Shown here piece by piece: positions 10,515 through 19,669 of a stretch of 40,008 bases of DNA (position 1 is its first letter; each line of letters opens with the position of its first letter). The stretch is taken from NCBI GenBank assembly GCA_003427395.1, contig BFEA01000307.1, positions 1,434,095-1,474,102 of the forward strand, given 5' to 3'. A program made the position numbers and the translations under genes. Origin of the DNA: Chara braunii (Eukaryota > Streptophyta > Charophyceae > Charales > Characeae). The notes under the pieces are model-generated. The model saw only the letters and a program-made list of their open reading frames with translations. It searched no databases and had not been told where the DNA came from.

Positions 10515-10915
10515 TGTGACCCATGCTGGGCTACGTTCCCTCTTTGTTCATCATGATCCTAGGTATCGCAGCGCCTTCACGCCCTCGTCCACTCCAGCTG
10601 GGTCAGTGTGTCCTCCGGCCGAGGTGATGGTTCATCTGCCAGCCACCAGCCTCCTGTCTTGCTCCATCACCCGCATTTCGGATGCGAGTCGGAGGGCTTC
10701 CATACCCCTCGCTACGGCTTGAAAAAAGGCATTCATTGCTCTTATCAAGACTGTTAGGTCGTCTGCGAACATGAGGGCCGTCAGGAGGTCGTAGTCGTGT
10801 AGCGGGTCCTGACCTTGGACTGAGTCTGTATGGATGGGTCTTTCCTTGAGAAGGAGGCTAGACTGGCGGATTGATCTCGAGATGGGCTAAGGGTTGGAGA
10901 GGATCCTGTTCACTT
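10515..10915 (-). pseudogene. LINE-A: reverse transcriptase fragment
   Basis: The minus strand reads RILSNP-PISRSIRQ, then after a gap LMFADDLTVLIRAMNAFFQA and ARGMEALRLASEM, and later VKALRYLG. This is colinear with LINE-C ('NKILSETYPISRSVRQ', 'MFAYDLTVLIHANN', 'ARAMEAFRLASEM', 'DQALRYLG'). Here the catalytic FADD is intact (Asp codons at 10758-10763), but the conserved 'GDPLGPPIFLF' block after RQ is deleted. It is a short RT relic of the same LINE family as LINE-C. Confidence 0.85.
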
Positions 10916-10983
10916 GAACTATTCCATTGTCCTCATACAAAATTTCCAGCCATCTCAAAACAAAACAAAAAAACAAAAAAAAA

Positions 10984-11001
10984 AGAACCTTAAGGTTCTG
11001 G
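10984..11001 (-). other. 3'-terminal hairpin of LINE-B
   Basis: AGAACCTTAAGGTTCT, at about 10985-11000, is a perfect 16-bp palindrome (6-bp stem plus TTAA). It is the last element-specific sequence before a homopolymer-rich tail. The LINE-C counterpart at 12267-12282 is AGGACCATAAGGACCT, with five of six stem pairs. A 3' hairpin of this kind would fit a recognition structure for the element's own RT. Confidence 0.55.
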
Positions 11002-11382
11002 CTCCTTTTCCATTCAGGGGAGCAGCAGTCCGGTTCCTATTCCCCCGGCAAGTCAAAAATAGTACAATGGTTACCCACTCACACTCCTCCCATTTATGGC
11101 ATGGAGGCCCTGAAGATGGCATTGATTACTTCCTTGGAGAAGGATGTACCGATCTTCACCCCTGCCTAAGTTAGCCTGTTCTAAAGTGTTATTGACCTTG
11201 GTGACTATAACTGTTTGCTGTTTGACTGAGCAGGAAGAATTATGTCTCTTTTCCGTCTGTATCTCCCTGTCGAATTAGCCTGTGGGATGTCTATGCTTTT
11301 CTAAGACAGTAGATGAGGAGTGTTCGTTTGCTCTACATCCGGATTCCCTGTGTGCAGTTTTCATTGAGGATGTCTTCTAAGG

Positions 11383-11401
11383 CTAAAACCCTAAACCCTA
11401 G
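11383..11401 (+). other. telomere-like CCCTAAA pair (telo-box)
   Basis: CTAAAACCCTAAACCCTAG contains two plant-type telomere units. At this length it is an interstitial telo-box-like motif and not a telomere. It lies in the LINE-B 3' UTR on the opposite strand. Confidence 0.4.
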
Positions 11402-12672
11402 TTTTTGACTCTTTGACACTATTCTTCTCTCGGGGGTTGTTCCTTGAATGTATCACCTGTTGATAAGTGTTCTACTTGAAGTCTGGGGTAGACTCTATTA
11501 AGGATTGGTGGGATAGGAAAGGGGCTGATGGGGATAAGAAATTTTTGATAGGTGTTGATAATGGGATGGATGTTATATATGGGAGGGGATAGGGGAAGGG
11601 GGGTGTGTGGCTTGATTTGTGATTACTCGGCCGTTTTTTGGGTATGGAGGAGGGGTCGTTGTAGGAATTGTGTGGAAGGGCGGGGGTGGGGAGATTGCTG
11701 CCATGACGATGGTTGGGCGTTATGAGGCTGGTACGATATCAATAACGGCTGTGATGTACGTGCTGGTGGCTGGCCGGGGGTTGTTAGTATGCTTATCCAG
11801 TTTGTGAAGGTGAGTCTGTCATTATTTGTTGTGACTAGCTACCCTTTTCCTAGTTTGACGGTTGTGAACTTTTTGATTTTTCGGCTTTTTCTCGGGGTCG
11901 GTAGGGAGTTGGTTGAGTTGTTTTTTTCTAAAGGGCGTGAATTTCCGTGTCTATTACTTGTTTTATGGTTATGATTGGGTTTTCTGGGGAAGTGGGGCAG
12001 TCATCAAAAATATTGTCAGATCTGTTTCTCCATGTGGTCCAGAGGGTGCTTTTCTTAATGAGTGGAGCGAGGAAGGCTTCGAACCCCTTGAGTGGAGGGG
12101 ATTGTTAGAGTTGGATGAATAATGTGGCGGGAGTAATTAAGAGGGGTAGGTTTGTGATTTCGTTCCATGAAACCTCAATTGCTTACCAGATAGATCTGGC
12201 TTTTGGGCAATCTATGAAGCAATGATTTAGTGATTCCTTTTTTTTTTCTTTTTTTTTTTTTTAACAGGTCCTTATGGTCCTGGCTCCATATCCATTCTGG
12301 GGAGCGTCAGTCCGGTTCCTATTCCCCCGGCAAGTAAAAAACGGGTTACAACATAATACCCACTCAACGCTTCCTTCCGTCTGGCCGAAGGACCTCTGAT
12401 CAGCATTGATTGCTCCTTCCAAGGAGGATTGACTGTCAGCTCGCCCTGACCATTTGTTCCTCTCAGACTTCTATTTAGAGCCTGTCGAATGAGTCCCTGT
12501 AATACGAGAACAGTGGGGGGTTCCGCTCTGTGTTCTGTTGCTTGTCCTTGTCTTTCCCTGTGTGTTCGGTCCCCTTTTTGTTGATCACCATTCGGAACCT
12601 TCTGCCAGGTCTCCCGGCATGTATCCTCATGGTCTTCATGCTTCTGCCTGGTGCCATTTCTTCCATCTCAGT

Positions 12673-15600
12673 CTATTGTCTACTAGCGTTGCCACCTTGC
12701 CTTTTAGCAACCAGTTCCTTATGAAAGTCCGTTTCTTGGTTGCTTGTCTTTCTGGTCCGTGTCTCGTAGAGTTTGCTATTCTCCGCCATCTGCTCCTGAT
12801 TTCCGTCTCTGCCATGCTCAGCAGTAGTGACCTCTCTTGCCACCTCTGTTCCCTCGATTGTCTGAGTGCATCTGCGTTTCCATATCACCCACAGTGCCAG
12901 CTTCCTGAGTAGGGTGAACCATGCTTCCCTGCTGCCTGTGATGTTGCTGGGGATGTTAGNNNNNNNNNNNNNNNNNNNNNNNNNNNNNNNNNNNNNNNNN
13001 NNNNNNNNNNNNNNNNNNNNNNNNNNNNNNNNNNGGGGGGGGGGGGAGGGCAGCAAACACGATCGACCATAGCTCGCGGATCTTCTTCCATATCCAGATT
13101 GCTTCAGGGCAGAAGAGGAGGCAGTGGGGGATGTCTTCGGGTGAGTCGTTGCTGCACATTGAGCAGCATGCCCAATATCAGGATCAGAATGTTTCCTTCT
13201 CTCGTGTAACCATTGGTTGACTGGCAGGGCTGCATGTGCTATTACCCATTGCATACTTCGGATTCTGCTTGGTCTGATGAGGAGGTATTTGGTCCATGTG
13301 ATGGTGATGGGGGTCGTGGTATCTAGGTTCAGCATGGTTCTCCATTTCTCTGCCAGCCTTGAATTCGGGTCCCTGGTTTGTAGTCTGAGGTTATACCCGA
13401 ACTGTACATCATATTTTGTTATCCTTCTCGATTTACTGGCAGCGCCCAGATCCCAGATCCATTCCTTTGGGTCAAATTCCAATTCGTTGATGCTGAGTTC
13501 CGGCTGAAATATAAGCCAGGGTGTCTTGTGAGAGACTAACCTTCCTGAGAAGGTAGGTTTCTATTTGTTCATTCTGTGGTGTTTTGTTTAGGATCTCTAG
13601 TTCATATAGGTCGTGTTTGATGATGGGGTAGGATACGACCTTGGCCTGGTAGTTGATTAAGTCTGGTTTGACACAAAACGGTAGGCTTTCGTTGGTGGGG
13701 TTTGTGTGATGAGCAGTCCCCAGTCTCCTGGTTTCCACGTATGTGTCTCTTTTAGGAGGGTCGTCCATGGGGGGGAATGCTTTGGAGGATTTCAGAACAG
13801 GTTGGTGGTCAGTAGATGGCAGCCTTTTAAGGGAGTGCGGAGGTCCTGTGCGGTGAGCCATTCTTGTCGGTCTTCGGACCACAGATGTTTGACCTGCCAT
13901 ACTCCTCTCTCCACCCATGACAGCCATCTGCGGTCTTTGGCCTGGAGAGTCCACGGTCTGCCCTCTATGTCTTTGATCCAGGGATTGCAGAACAGGGGTT
14001 GTCGTAGGACTTCCTCTTTGTTGCTCGGGGGGGCTTTCTTTTCTGGCATCAGATGGCGCCAGGTCTTCAGGATCGGAGACCAGTAGGGGGTGGGTGTAGT
14101 GGGGGGTTGAATGGGGGTCACTGGGTTAGTTTTCCTTGCTGGTCTCCCCGATTTGATTATCCACTCCTTTGCCATGATCCAGAATAGACCACTCATGTTC
14201 GGTGGGGTCGCTGCTGGTGCCAAATTCCTTATGCTGTCTATCGCCATTGCGATCCACGGGAGGGCTTGTTTGGTTAGGATTTTGATTATCCATTTGAATT
14301 GGAGGGCGATCGTTTCCTGTTTAGGGTCGATTATACCTAGCCCTCCTTTCTTGTGGTTTCCTGATGACAGTTTGTCAGGCCACCTTGTTTATGCAGGTGG
14401 TTCTGTTGGGGTCGCCAGTCCACAGATAGCACCTGGCTCTCGCCTTCAGCTTCTTCAGGTCCTCGTCACCATATGGAGGCCATGTACCACAAGGTGGAGA
14501 ATATTGTTGTGTTGATAATCAAGGCTCTCCCTAGTAGGGAGGCCTGGGCTTTGTTGCAGGTGGCTAAACGGGTTATTGCTCTGGCGAGTAGTGACTCCCC
14601 CATCTCTTGCCACATGCCATCCCTGTTTACAATGATGCCTAGATATCGAAGTGCTTGATCGCCTGTAGTCCAAGACATTGGGGTGGATGGGTCTGGGGTT
14701 TGGGGGGGGGTGCCTTCTGCGAGCCACCACCCTTCCGTTTTCAGCCAGTTCACCTTCATTTCTGAGGCGAGTCTGAAGGCTTCCATAGCGCGGGCCAGGG
14801 CCTGGAAGGAGGAGTTGTTAGCGTGGATGAGGACTGTGAGATCGTATGCGAACATCTGTGCAGTGGGGAGAGCAAAGTCGTGGAGGGGGTTGTAATTTTG
14901 TTCGGTGAGGCGGTCTATGGATGGGTCCTTGCGCAGGAAAGATGCGATGGCTTCCATTATGAACAGGAATATTGGGGGTCCAAGGGGGTCACCTTGTCGG
15001 ACGGATCTCGATATTGGGTAGGTTTCTGACAATATTTTGTTTATCTGCACCCTGGCTGTGGCATCCCCATAGAGTACTCTCACCCATTCTCTTAAGTTTG
15101 GGCCGACTCCCCTCTTCTCCATGCAGCTGTGGAGGAAGTCCCAATTGACTTGATCGTACGCCTTTTCAAAGTCGAAGAAAAAGATCGCCGCTTGCATTCG
15201 TTTTTCCGTGTCTTTACCGCCTCGTTTAGAGCCATCACATTATCCAGAATGTATCGACCCGGGATGAATCCTGCTTGGTCGATGTGAAAGCAACTGTCTG
15301 ATAGTTTTATGATTTTATTGGCTAATGCTTTTGCTAGGATTTTGTACAGCGTTGTGAGAAGTGAGATTGGTCTGTAGTTCTTGAGGTCCTCTTTGTCTCC
15401 CTTTTTGTACATTAGTGACACTACGCTGGTGCTTAGAAATTGACCCAGGCCTCTCTTTTCCCTGCTGTCGTTGATGAAGTTCAAGAGGTCGTTGCCGAGT
15501 GTTGGCCAGAACTGGATCTAGAATTCTTTGGACAGGCCATCAATTCCTGGTGCTTTGTCGTTTCCGATCTGGGATAGGGCTGCGTGAAGCTCCCCTATGG

Positions 15601-15690
15601 TGGTTGGTTTGTCCAAGTCCTCCGTTTGTTCTTGGGTAATCGTTCTCTCTAGGTAGGTCATCATGTGTTGGCGGGCGTTGATATTTGTTG
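12673..15690 (-). pseudogene. LINE-C reverse transcriptase and C-terminal domains
   Basis: Element order: 15690-15518, IGNDKAPGIDGLSKEF (RT region 0), ending in an in-frame TAG; 15484-15195, SVVSLMYKKGDKEDLKNYRP and QAGFIPGRYILDN (fingers); a one-base shift near 15195; then 15197-14466, FFFDFEKAYDQVNWDF (first catalytic Asp) and SVRQGDPLGPPIF. The catalytic box reads FAYD in place of FADD, with a Tyr codon at 14844-14846 where the first Asp belongs. Downstream frames hold EEVLRQPLFCNPW and WVERGVWQVKHLW (13792-14247), IRSMQWVIAHAALPVNQWL, and a broken zf-RVT (MCSNDSPEDIPHCLLFCPEA, about 13160-13100). The last segment contains LALWVIWKRRCTQTIEG. Several shifts and the lost Asp make it inactive. 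Confidence 0.9.
12960..13034. other. assembly gap (75 N) next to a G run
   Basis: Seventy-five undetermined bases followed by twelve G and a short A/G stretch, inside the LINE-C zf-RVT region. The frame on both sides is LINE C-terminal coding, so the gap probably hides a short piece of the same domain. The G run may be a sequencing artefact. Confidence 0.98.
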
Positions 15691-15699
15691 TTGGGGATA

Positions 15700-16109
15700 C
15701 ACCCGAAGGACCTTCTTTCACCATCCAGGTGCCCGCCCACTTGCCCGTCTACTCGGTCTTTCATTGCTCCAAGTTGGCTCTTTACACGCCAACGGAACAT
15801 TACGATTTTCCCGGACGACAATCGCAAGACCCACCCTCTATGGACGGTTTTCAAGAGGTCGGCAATATCATCTCCCAGCGACGATACGGCAACAGGCCAA
15901 CTGAGTACTTGGTACACTTTGCGTACTGCAGTCACCGAGCTGACTGTTGGTTGACATGTGCGGAACTCCACGCAACAGCTCCAGATGTTCTCGCACGCTA
16001 CGAATGCAAGATGCAAGGCAAGCCGATATCTTTGTCTCCACGTCACACCCCCATCCACTTTCCACCTTCAGATTGTCAGCTTCGCCCTCGCCCCGGCTTG
16101 ACTTCATAA
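15700..16109 (+). pseudogene. gypsy-2 integrase C-terminus with chromodomain
   Basis: The frame gives GPSFTIQVPAHLPVYSVFHC then SKLALYTPTEHYDFPGR, the gypsy 'SFKL.LP..W..HPVFHVSKL..Y' block that ends integrase. It continues with MDGFQEVGNIISQRRYGNRP and TEYLVHFAYCSHRADCW, a chromodomain-like 'E.I...R...EYLVKW.GY...TWEP', and ends at TAA 16107-16109. Chromodomains at this position mark the chromovirus branch of Ty3/gypsy and are thought to steer integration to chromatin. Everything upstream is missing, because minus-strand LINE-C begins at about 15690. The frame after the junction is open to its natural stop, so this piece is fairly young or lightly damaged. Confidence 0.85.
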
Positions 16110-16120
16110 GGAGGGGGGGG
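16108..16120 (+). other. gypsy-2 polypurine tract
   Basis: AAGGAGGGGGGGG sits directly after the pol stop codon and directly before the LTR start TGTTACA. This is the expected place for the primer of plus-strand synthesis. Confidence 0.85.
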
Positions 16121-16493
16121 TGTTACATGTTGCGCCTGCAACAGGCTGCACGGGCCACTTTCAGGCCCGTGACGTTTTCAAGACAAAAGCCGGAAAACAA
16201 GGGCCTACAGGCGCCGTGTCGTTTCAGCCTGAAAGCCTGAAAACACGGGCCTACAGGCCCTGTGTCGTTTCAGCCTAAATCAGGGCCTTTCCGGCCCTGA
16301 GTCTTTTCAGCCTGAAACTAAGGGCCATTTTCGGCCCTCGTGAGTTCGGCCTGCCCCGAAACTCAGGCACCAAACCAAGGTTTTAGCTCAGGCCATTTTT
16401 GGCCTATTTTCAAGACAACCTTCGTTTGAGCTTCAACCCCAGGGTTTGGCACGTTTTGGCATTGGCAAGGGCAGCCTCCGGGACGGGCCAGCG

Positions 16494-16500
16494 CTATAAA
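16494..16500 (+). promoter_or_regulatory. TATA box of gypsy-2 LTR
   Basis: CTATAAA in a GC-rich stretch, about 375 bp into the LTR and downstream of the U3 repeat series. Position and context fit the LTR promoter, with transcription expected to start some 25-35 bases further on. Confidence 0.6.
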
Positions 16501-16932
16501 GGATTGGCCCGCCCTGCAGGCTGCAGGTAGTTCCTAGGTACTTCCCAGGCACTTCACGTGCAGTTCAGGAGGCAAGGGGTAGTCTTCAGGATTCGGCAAC
16601 AGCATTCTGGAGGAGTGTTGCAAGAGAAGTAGTAGCGTTAGCAGTAGTCTTCAGAGTTGGGCGCTAGTATTGTTAGCTGTAGTCTTCAGCGTTGGGCGCC
16701 ATAGCATCTAGAGTAGTGCTATAGAGGGAGAGATTGGGCGGAGGCCAGGGGGACTTACCTACAGCGCCATCGCTCCAACTTTGTCTTCAAGGTACCTGCA
16801 GCACAGGGCCACCTTCACAAATTAGTACCTGGCATATGTGAGAGAGAGAGAGAGAGCTCTTCTTCTTCCTCTTCTCAATCCACCATCTCCCTCTCACCCT
16901 CTCGTTATCTGACTTCACTACATCAGCAGACT

Positions 16933-16935
<3 letters not shown>

Positions 16936-17018
<83 letters not shown>
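16936..17018. repeat. (GA)n microsatellite
   Basis: About 41 GA units without interruption, inside the gypsy-2 LTR. A shorter GA run is at about 16840-16855. The Leu/Ser frame on the other strand is an artefact. Confidence 0.97.
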
Positions 17019-17025
<7 letters not shown>

Positions 17026-17257
17026 CATTTGGATCCAAACTCGACATTGGACTTCATACATTTTGACGAGGGATTATTTGGGACTTGTAACGAGACTTGG
17101 TGTTGATGACTTCCCATCTCTCCCCTCCTCTTCTCCGTCTGATCCTCTCCTCTTCGTCTGTCAATGAAATGGACTTGGCGCCTCTTCTTGGGTATAACGC
17201 CAGGTTCCCTTCACACCGTGTGGTGAGAATGATGTATGTTTGGTCTGCGTTGTAACA

Positions 17258-17559
17258 TTGATTGGGTTAGTCATTAATATTTTTGTATTCTGATGCGCTA
17301 TCTTGTACTACGTGAAAGAGGTCAGTCCCGGTCAGGTCAGGACTTGTATCTAAGTTTTCCACTGCGCTGTAAAGCACCATTTTGTATGTATCAGAATGTA
17401 CACTGCTTGTTGAGATTTCACTTGCACTGCATTATCCATTCAGTCCTTTTCATCACATTATGGATCCTTGGTTTATATGTACATCGCCCAACTGAGCATG
17501 TAACACGTGGGAGGAGGAGGATGCTCAGTGCCTTGCTGATCTTTTCCTGTCCTTGCAAG
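17258..17559. other. non-coding between gypsy-2 LTR and gypsy-3
   Basis: No domain seen. If gypsy-3 once had gag here, it is gone. No PBS matching an initiator-tRNA type was found just after 17257, so this LTR probably does not serve as the 5' LTR of gypsy-3. Confidence 0.5.
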
Positions 17560-17599
17560 AGTAGAAAAAGCATCGGTCAGAACTCATCCTGCTTCGACC

Positions 17600-18417
17600 C
17601 TCCATCCTGGGAGCCAAGATCAAAGGGCTCTTAGACTGTGGGGCTACTCATCAACAAGTTGCACTTGGATCAAAGATTAGTGAAATTGTGACAGCCTATA
17701 GAGGTTCACATTGGAGACTCTTCCATAGTCCGGATCGCGACTGTTGTCCAGGGCCTACCAGTGACCTTTGATAAGTAGGGAGAAATCAGGCATCGCCTGA
17801 ATTTCTACGTGTTTCCTAAGGTTCCCTTTGACCTTGTCTTCTCTATGCAGTGGCTTGGTGCCACCAATCCTAGGATCGACTGGCAGATTCCTAGGGTTGA
17901 GCTACCTGACAGGCATGGGGTTTATCGTCCTTGTATGCTCGCTGATGAGTACCATCCGGCCAGCAGCTGTCACTGCATGAGTGCTCGCAGATTTCTGCGT
18001 TTCTCGCGGCAGACTGACCACACCCGTTTGTTTGTGGCTTATGTCAAACAGACTGATGTGGAAATTGCTCCCTGTCCCTCTCAAATTCAGCAGGTTGTTG
18101 ACCGCTTCTCAGATCTTATGGAGGAGCCTACTGGACTTGTCCATAGGCAAACCAAACATAAGATTGAGATCCTGCCTGGTTCGGTCCCTCCCAAGGGCCG
18201 AGTCTACAAGATGTCACCTGCTGAACTTGATGAGCTCAGGAAACAGTTGGAGACCCTGACCAGCAAGGGCAGGATCAGGCCCAGCACATCGGAGTTTGGG
18301 GCACCAGTCCTCTTTGTTCCAAAGGGGAATGGTGAGTTCAGGATGTGCGTGGACTATCGAGGTCTCAATAAAATCACGAGGAAGTCTACAGAGCCCCTTC
18401 CTTGCATTGATTGGTAA
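17600..18417 (+). pseudogene. gypsy-3 protease and RT N-terminal half
   Basis: IKGLLDCGATHQQ near 17620 is a retropepsin active site (LLDxGAT) with the Asp present. After a frameshift and a TAG near 17776, the protease end appears as [19 protein letters not shown] ('LG..WL....P.IDW'). From about 18190 RT begins: [38 protein letters not shown] and [20 protein letters not shown], followed by LPCID. Normal RT would continue into the 'DDLLDxL' stretch, but the plus frame ends here at the edge of the inverted segment. RT needs the missing 'FSKIDL' catalytic Asp, so this copy is dead. Confidence 0.9.
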
Positions 18418-19063
18418 GGGGATGAACTCTGCGTATTTGGAGAATCGATCCACACAGACCATGACCTGACGCATCCCACGAGGAGTAGTCCTACCCAAGT
18501 CTGTAAAATCAATAGACATTGATTGTGTAGGAGCATCAGGGATAGGTAGTGGTTTGAGTAGGCCAAGGGGAGGTCGGCATACCACCTTATTCCTTTGGCA
18601 TAACTCACAAGTTTCCACATAGCGCAATATGTCACTCCTCATCTCCTCCCAGAAGCACCTATGCTGCAAGTATACTGCAGGTCTGAAACCAGAGTATATC
18701 CTGGTTCAGATGCAGGATCATCCTGGAGGTTCCTCACAATAGGCCCAAAAATCGCATCCTGGGGCAGCAGCCGGACAATGGTCTGACGAGTCCTCTCTCC
18801 AAATGAGTGGGTAACGGAGATCAGAAAGAGAGCGTCAGGCCTACGAGAAAGGGCATCTGCTACTTGATTGTAGCAGCCCTTCTTGTGTTTTAGTTCAAAG
18901 TCAAACATGTACTCTACAGGCTGCAGACCATTCCCGTCGTCCTATTGAAGTACTGCCCCTACTCCATATTGACTAGAGTCAGTGGTCAGCACAACAAGCA
19001 AGGTAGGGTCCGGTAACTTCAAAATAGGGCCACGACTCAAAGCCTCCTTGAGACGTGTGAAAG
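18415..19063 (-). pseudogene. inverted RNase H-integrase segment inside gypsy-3
   Basis: Minus-strand frames in element order: ATFTRLKEALSRGPILKLPD and VLTTDSSQYGVGAVLQ (RNase H start, catalytic TDSS). An internal deletion joins 'PVEYM' to FDFELKHKKGCYNQVADALS (RNase H end), removing the middle with YSDH. After a frame change come CFWEEMRSDILRYVETCELC and CQRNKVVCRPPLGLLKPLPI (zinc finger), then MSIDFTDLGRTTPRGMRQVM and [16 protein letters not shown] (integrase core start, first Asp). It ends exactly where the plus-strand RT stops. It may be the piece missing from gypsy-3 itself, flipped. Confidence 0.88.
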
Positions 19064-19500
19064 TGGCGGAAGGCGATGTCCACAAGACAGCCTTCAAGAC
19101 CAGGTCCAGAAGGCGAGTACCTGGTCATGCCATTCGGTCTTTGCAATGCCCCAGGCACATTCCAGATAGAGATGCATTGCATACTCAGGCCTTACCTGGA
19201 CAGATTTGTAGTTGTCTACCTGGATGATATCCTGGTATTCAGCCGAGCTTCCCAAGAGCATGCGCAACATCTGGCTCTGGTCCTCCAGGCCTTACGTGAT
19301 AGTCAGTATAAGATCAACAGGGAGAAATCCTCGTTTGGGGTTCCCTCTCTGGTCTATCTGGGTCACGTCATTTCTGGAGAGGGGTTGGCTCCTGAAGCAA
19401 CGAAAGTTGCTGCTATTCACGACTGGCCACGAACTGCTAACATCCGTGATGTCCGGTCCTCCTTGGGGCTTGCATCTTATTACAGAGTTCATCAAGAAGT
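19063..19500 (+). pseudogene. gypsy-3 RT C-terminal half
   Basis: It begins VAEGDVHKTAFKTR, then after a short disruption EYLVMPFGLCNAPGTFQ and VVYLDDILVFSR, with the catalytic YLDD box intact at 19216-19227. REKSSFGVPSLVYLGHVISG (thumb-proximal 'KCxF...YLGHVIS') and VRSSLGLASYYR follow. The end of RT is reached near 19490, where the sequence jumps to the chromodomain tail, so RNase H and integrase are missing on this strand. Confidence 0.9.
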
Positions 19501-19504
19501 TCTT

Positions 19505-19637
19505 ATACCAGCCGCATGCTGAAGATCGTTGGTTTACTCGCAAGGAACTTCTGAAAACCGCCACGTCTGTTATCCTCAAATATGAGGCAGCACAGAAGGG
19601 AAAATCCCTTCCACGCTTTGCACGCCTACGCCCCTAG
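19505..19637 (+). pseudogene. gypsy-3 C-terminal tail (chromodomain end)
   Basis: The frame reads HAEDRWFTRKELLKTATSVI, then LKYEAAQKGKSLP, to a TAG. It is clearly related to the end of gypsy-4 (DPKEDQCFTREGLMKTAPHT, then ILSYERNLKGKQP). This is the last piece of pol and is joined directly to the RT end by a deletion. Confidence 0.82.
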
Positions 19638-19669
19638 CTCGGAGGTCCTTGCTCCGGGGGAGGGTAGGT

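Larger units (their letters stand above)
10955..12237 (-). mobile_element. LINE-B: 3' part with zf-RVT end and 3' UTR
   Basis: On the minus strand, ESLNHCFIDCPKARSIW (about 12235-12185) is the H-x4-C part of a zf-RVT zinc finger. STLWTTWRNRSDNIFDDCP follows near 12040, the 'LW.LWR.RN' signature of LINE C-termini. Stops are frequent below 11900. The 3' end near 10980-11170 matches the 3' end of LINE-C: both carry TAGGAACCGGACTG-like and GGAGCCAG blocks and a terminal hairpin. The tail after the hairpin is T-rich on the minus strand (T runs broken by G), unlike the A tail of LINE-C. The left part of the zinc finger is cut off by the LINE-C tail at 12238. Confidence 0.72.
12238..15690 (-). mobile_element. 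LINE-C: 5'-truncated LINE with poly(A) tail
   Basis: A minus-strand LINE of about 3.45 kb. Its 3' end is marked by a T-rich run on the plus strand (12238-12263, that is, a poly(A) tail), preceded in element sense by a hairpin at 12267-12282. Coding runs from about 15690 down to 12673, followed by a 3' UTR of about 400 bp. It starts within the RT N-terminal region, so ORF1 and endonuclease are missing. The 5' edge abuts plus-strand gypsy-2 and the 3' edge abuts LINE-B. No target duplication is visible, so one or both edges have been rearranged. An assembly gap lies inside the tail. Confidence 0.85.
16121..17257 (+). repeat. gypsy-2 3' LTR (about 1137 bp)
   Basis: It starts with TGTTACA immediately after the polypurine tract, and a matching inverted terminus TGTAACA lies at 17251-17257, giving TG...CA ends with 7-bp inverted repeats. 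U3 contains repeated GGGCCTACAGGC...GTTTCAGCCTGAAA blocks forming short GGCC-core hairpins, and CTATAAA at 16494-16500 is a good TATA box. A (GA)n tract lies at 16936-17018. The partner 5' LTR is not in the window, so the right boundary rests on the inverted ends only and could be earlier. Confidence 0.72.
17560..19660 (+). mobile_element. gypsy-3: internally deleted gypsy element with inverted core
   Basis: Plus-strand order: protease (about 17600-17880), RT N-terminal half (to 18417), then about 645 bp in opposite orientation (18415-19063) carrying RNase H and integrase, then RT C-terminal half (19063-19500), then directly the last 40 residues of a chromodomain-like tail (19510-19637). RNase H and integrase are absent from the plus strand between RT and tail. 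A purine tract (GGGGGAGGGTAGG, about 19656-19669) follows the stop and probably precedes the 3' LTR, whose ends I could not fix. Confidence 0.85.

Noticed and set aside
11383-11401. Telomere or chromosome-end repeat
   Set aside because: Only two units of CCCTAAA are present, inside LINE sequence, so at most a telo-box.
15092-15484. Separate gene from the LINE-C RT
   Set aside because: It is the RT fingers region in a frame that shifts by one base into the next RT segment. It belongs to the same broken ORF.
16121-17257. 5' LTR of gypsy-3
   Set aside because: It directly follows the gypsy-2 chromodomain and polypurine tract, and no primer-binding site follows its end.
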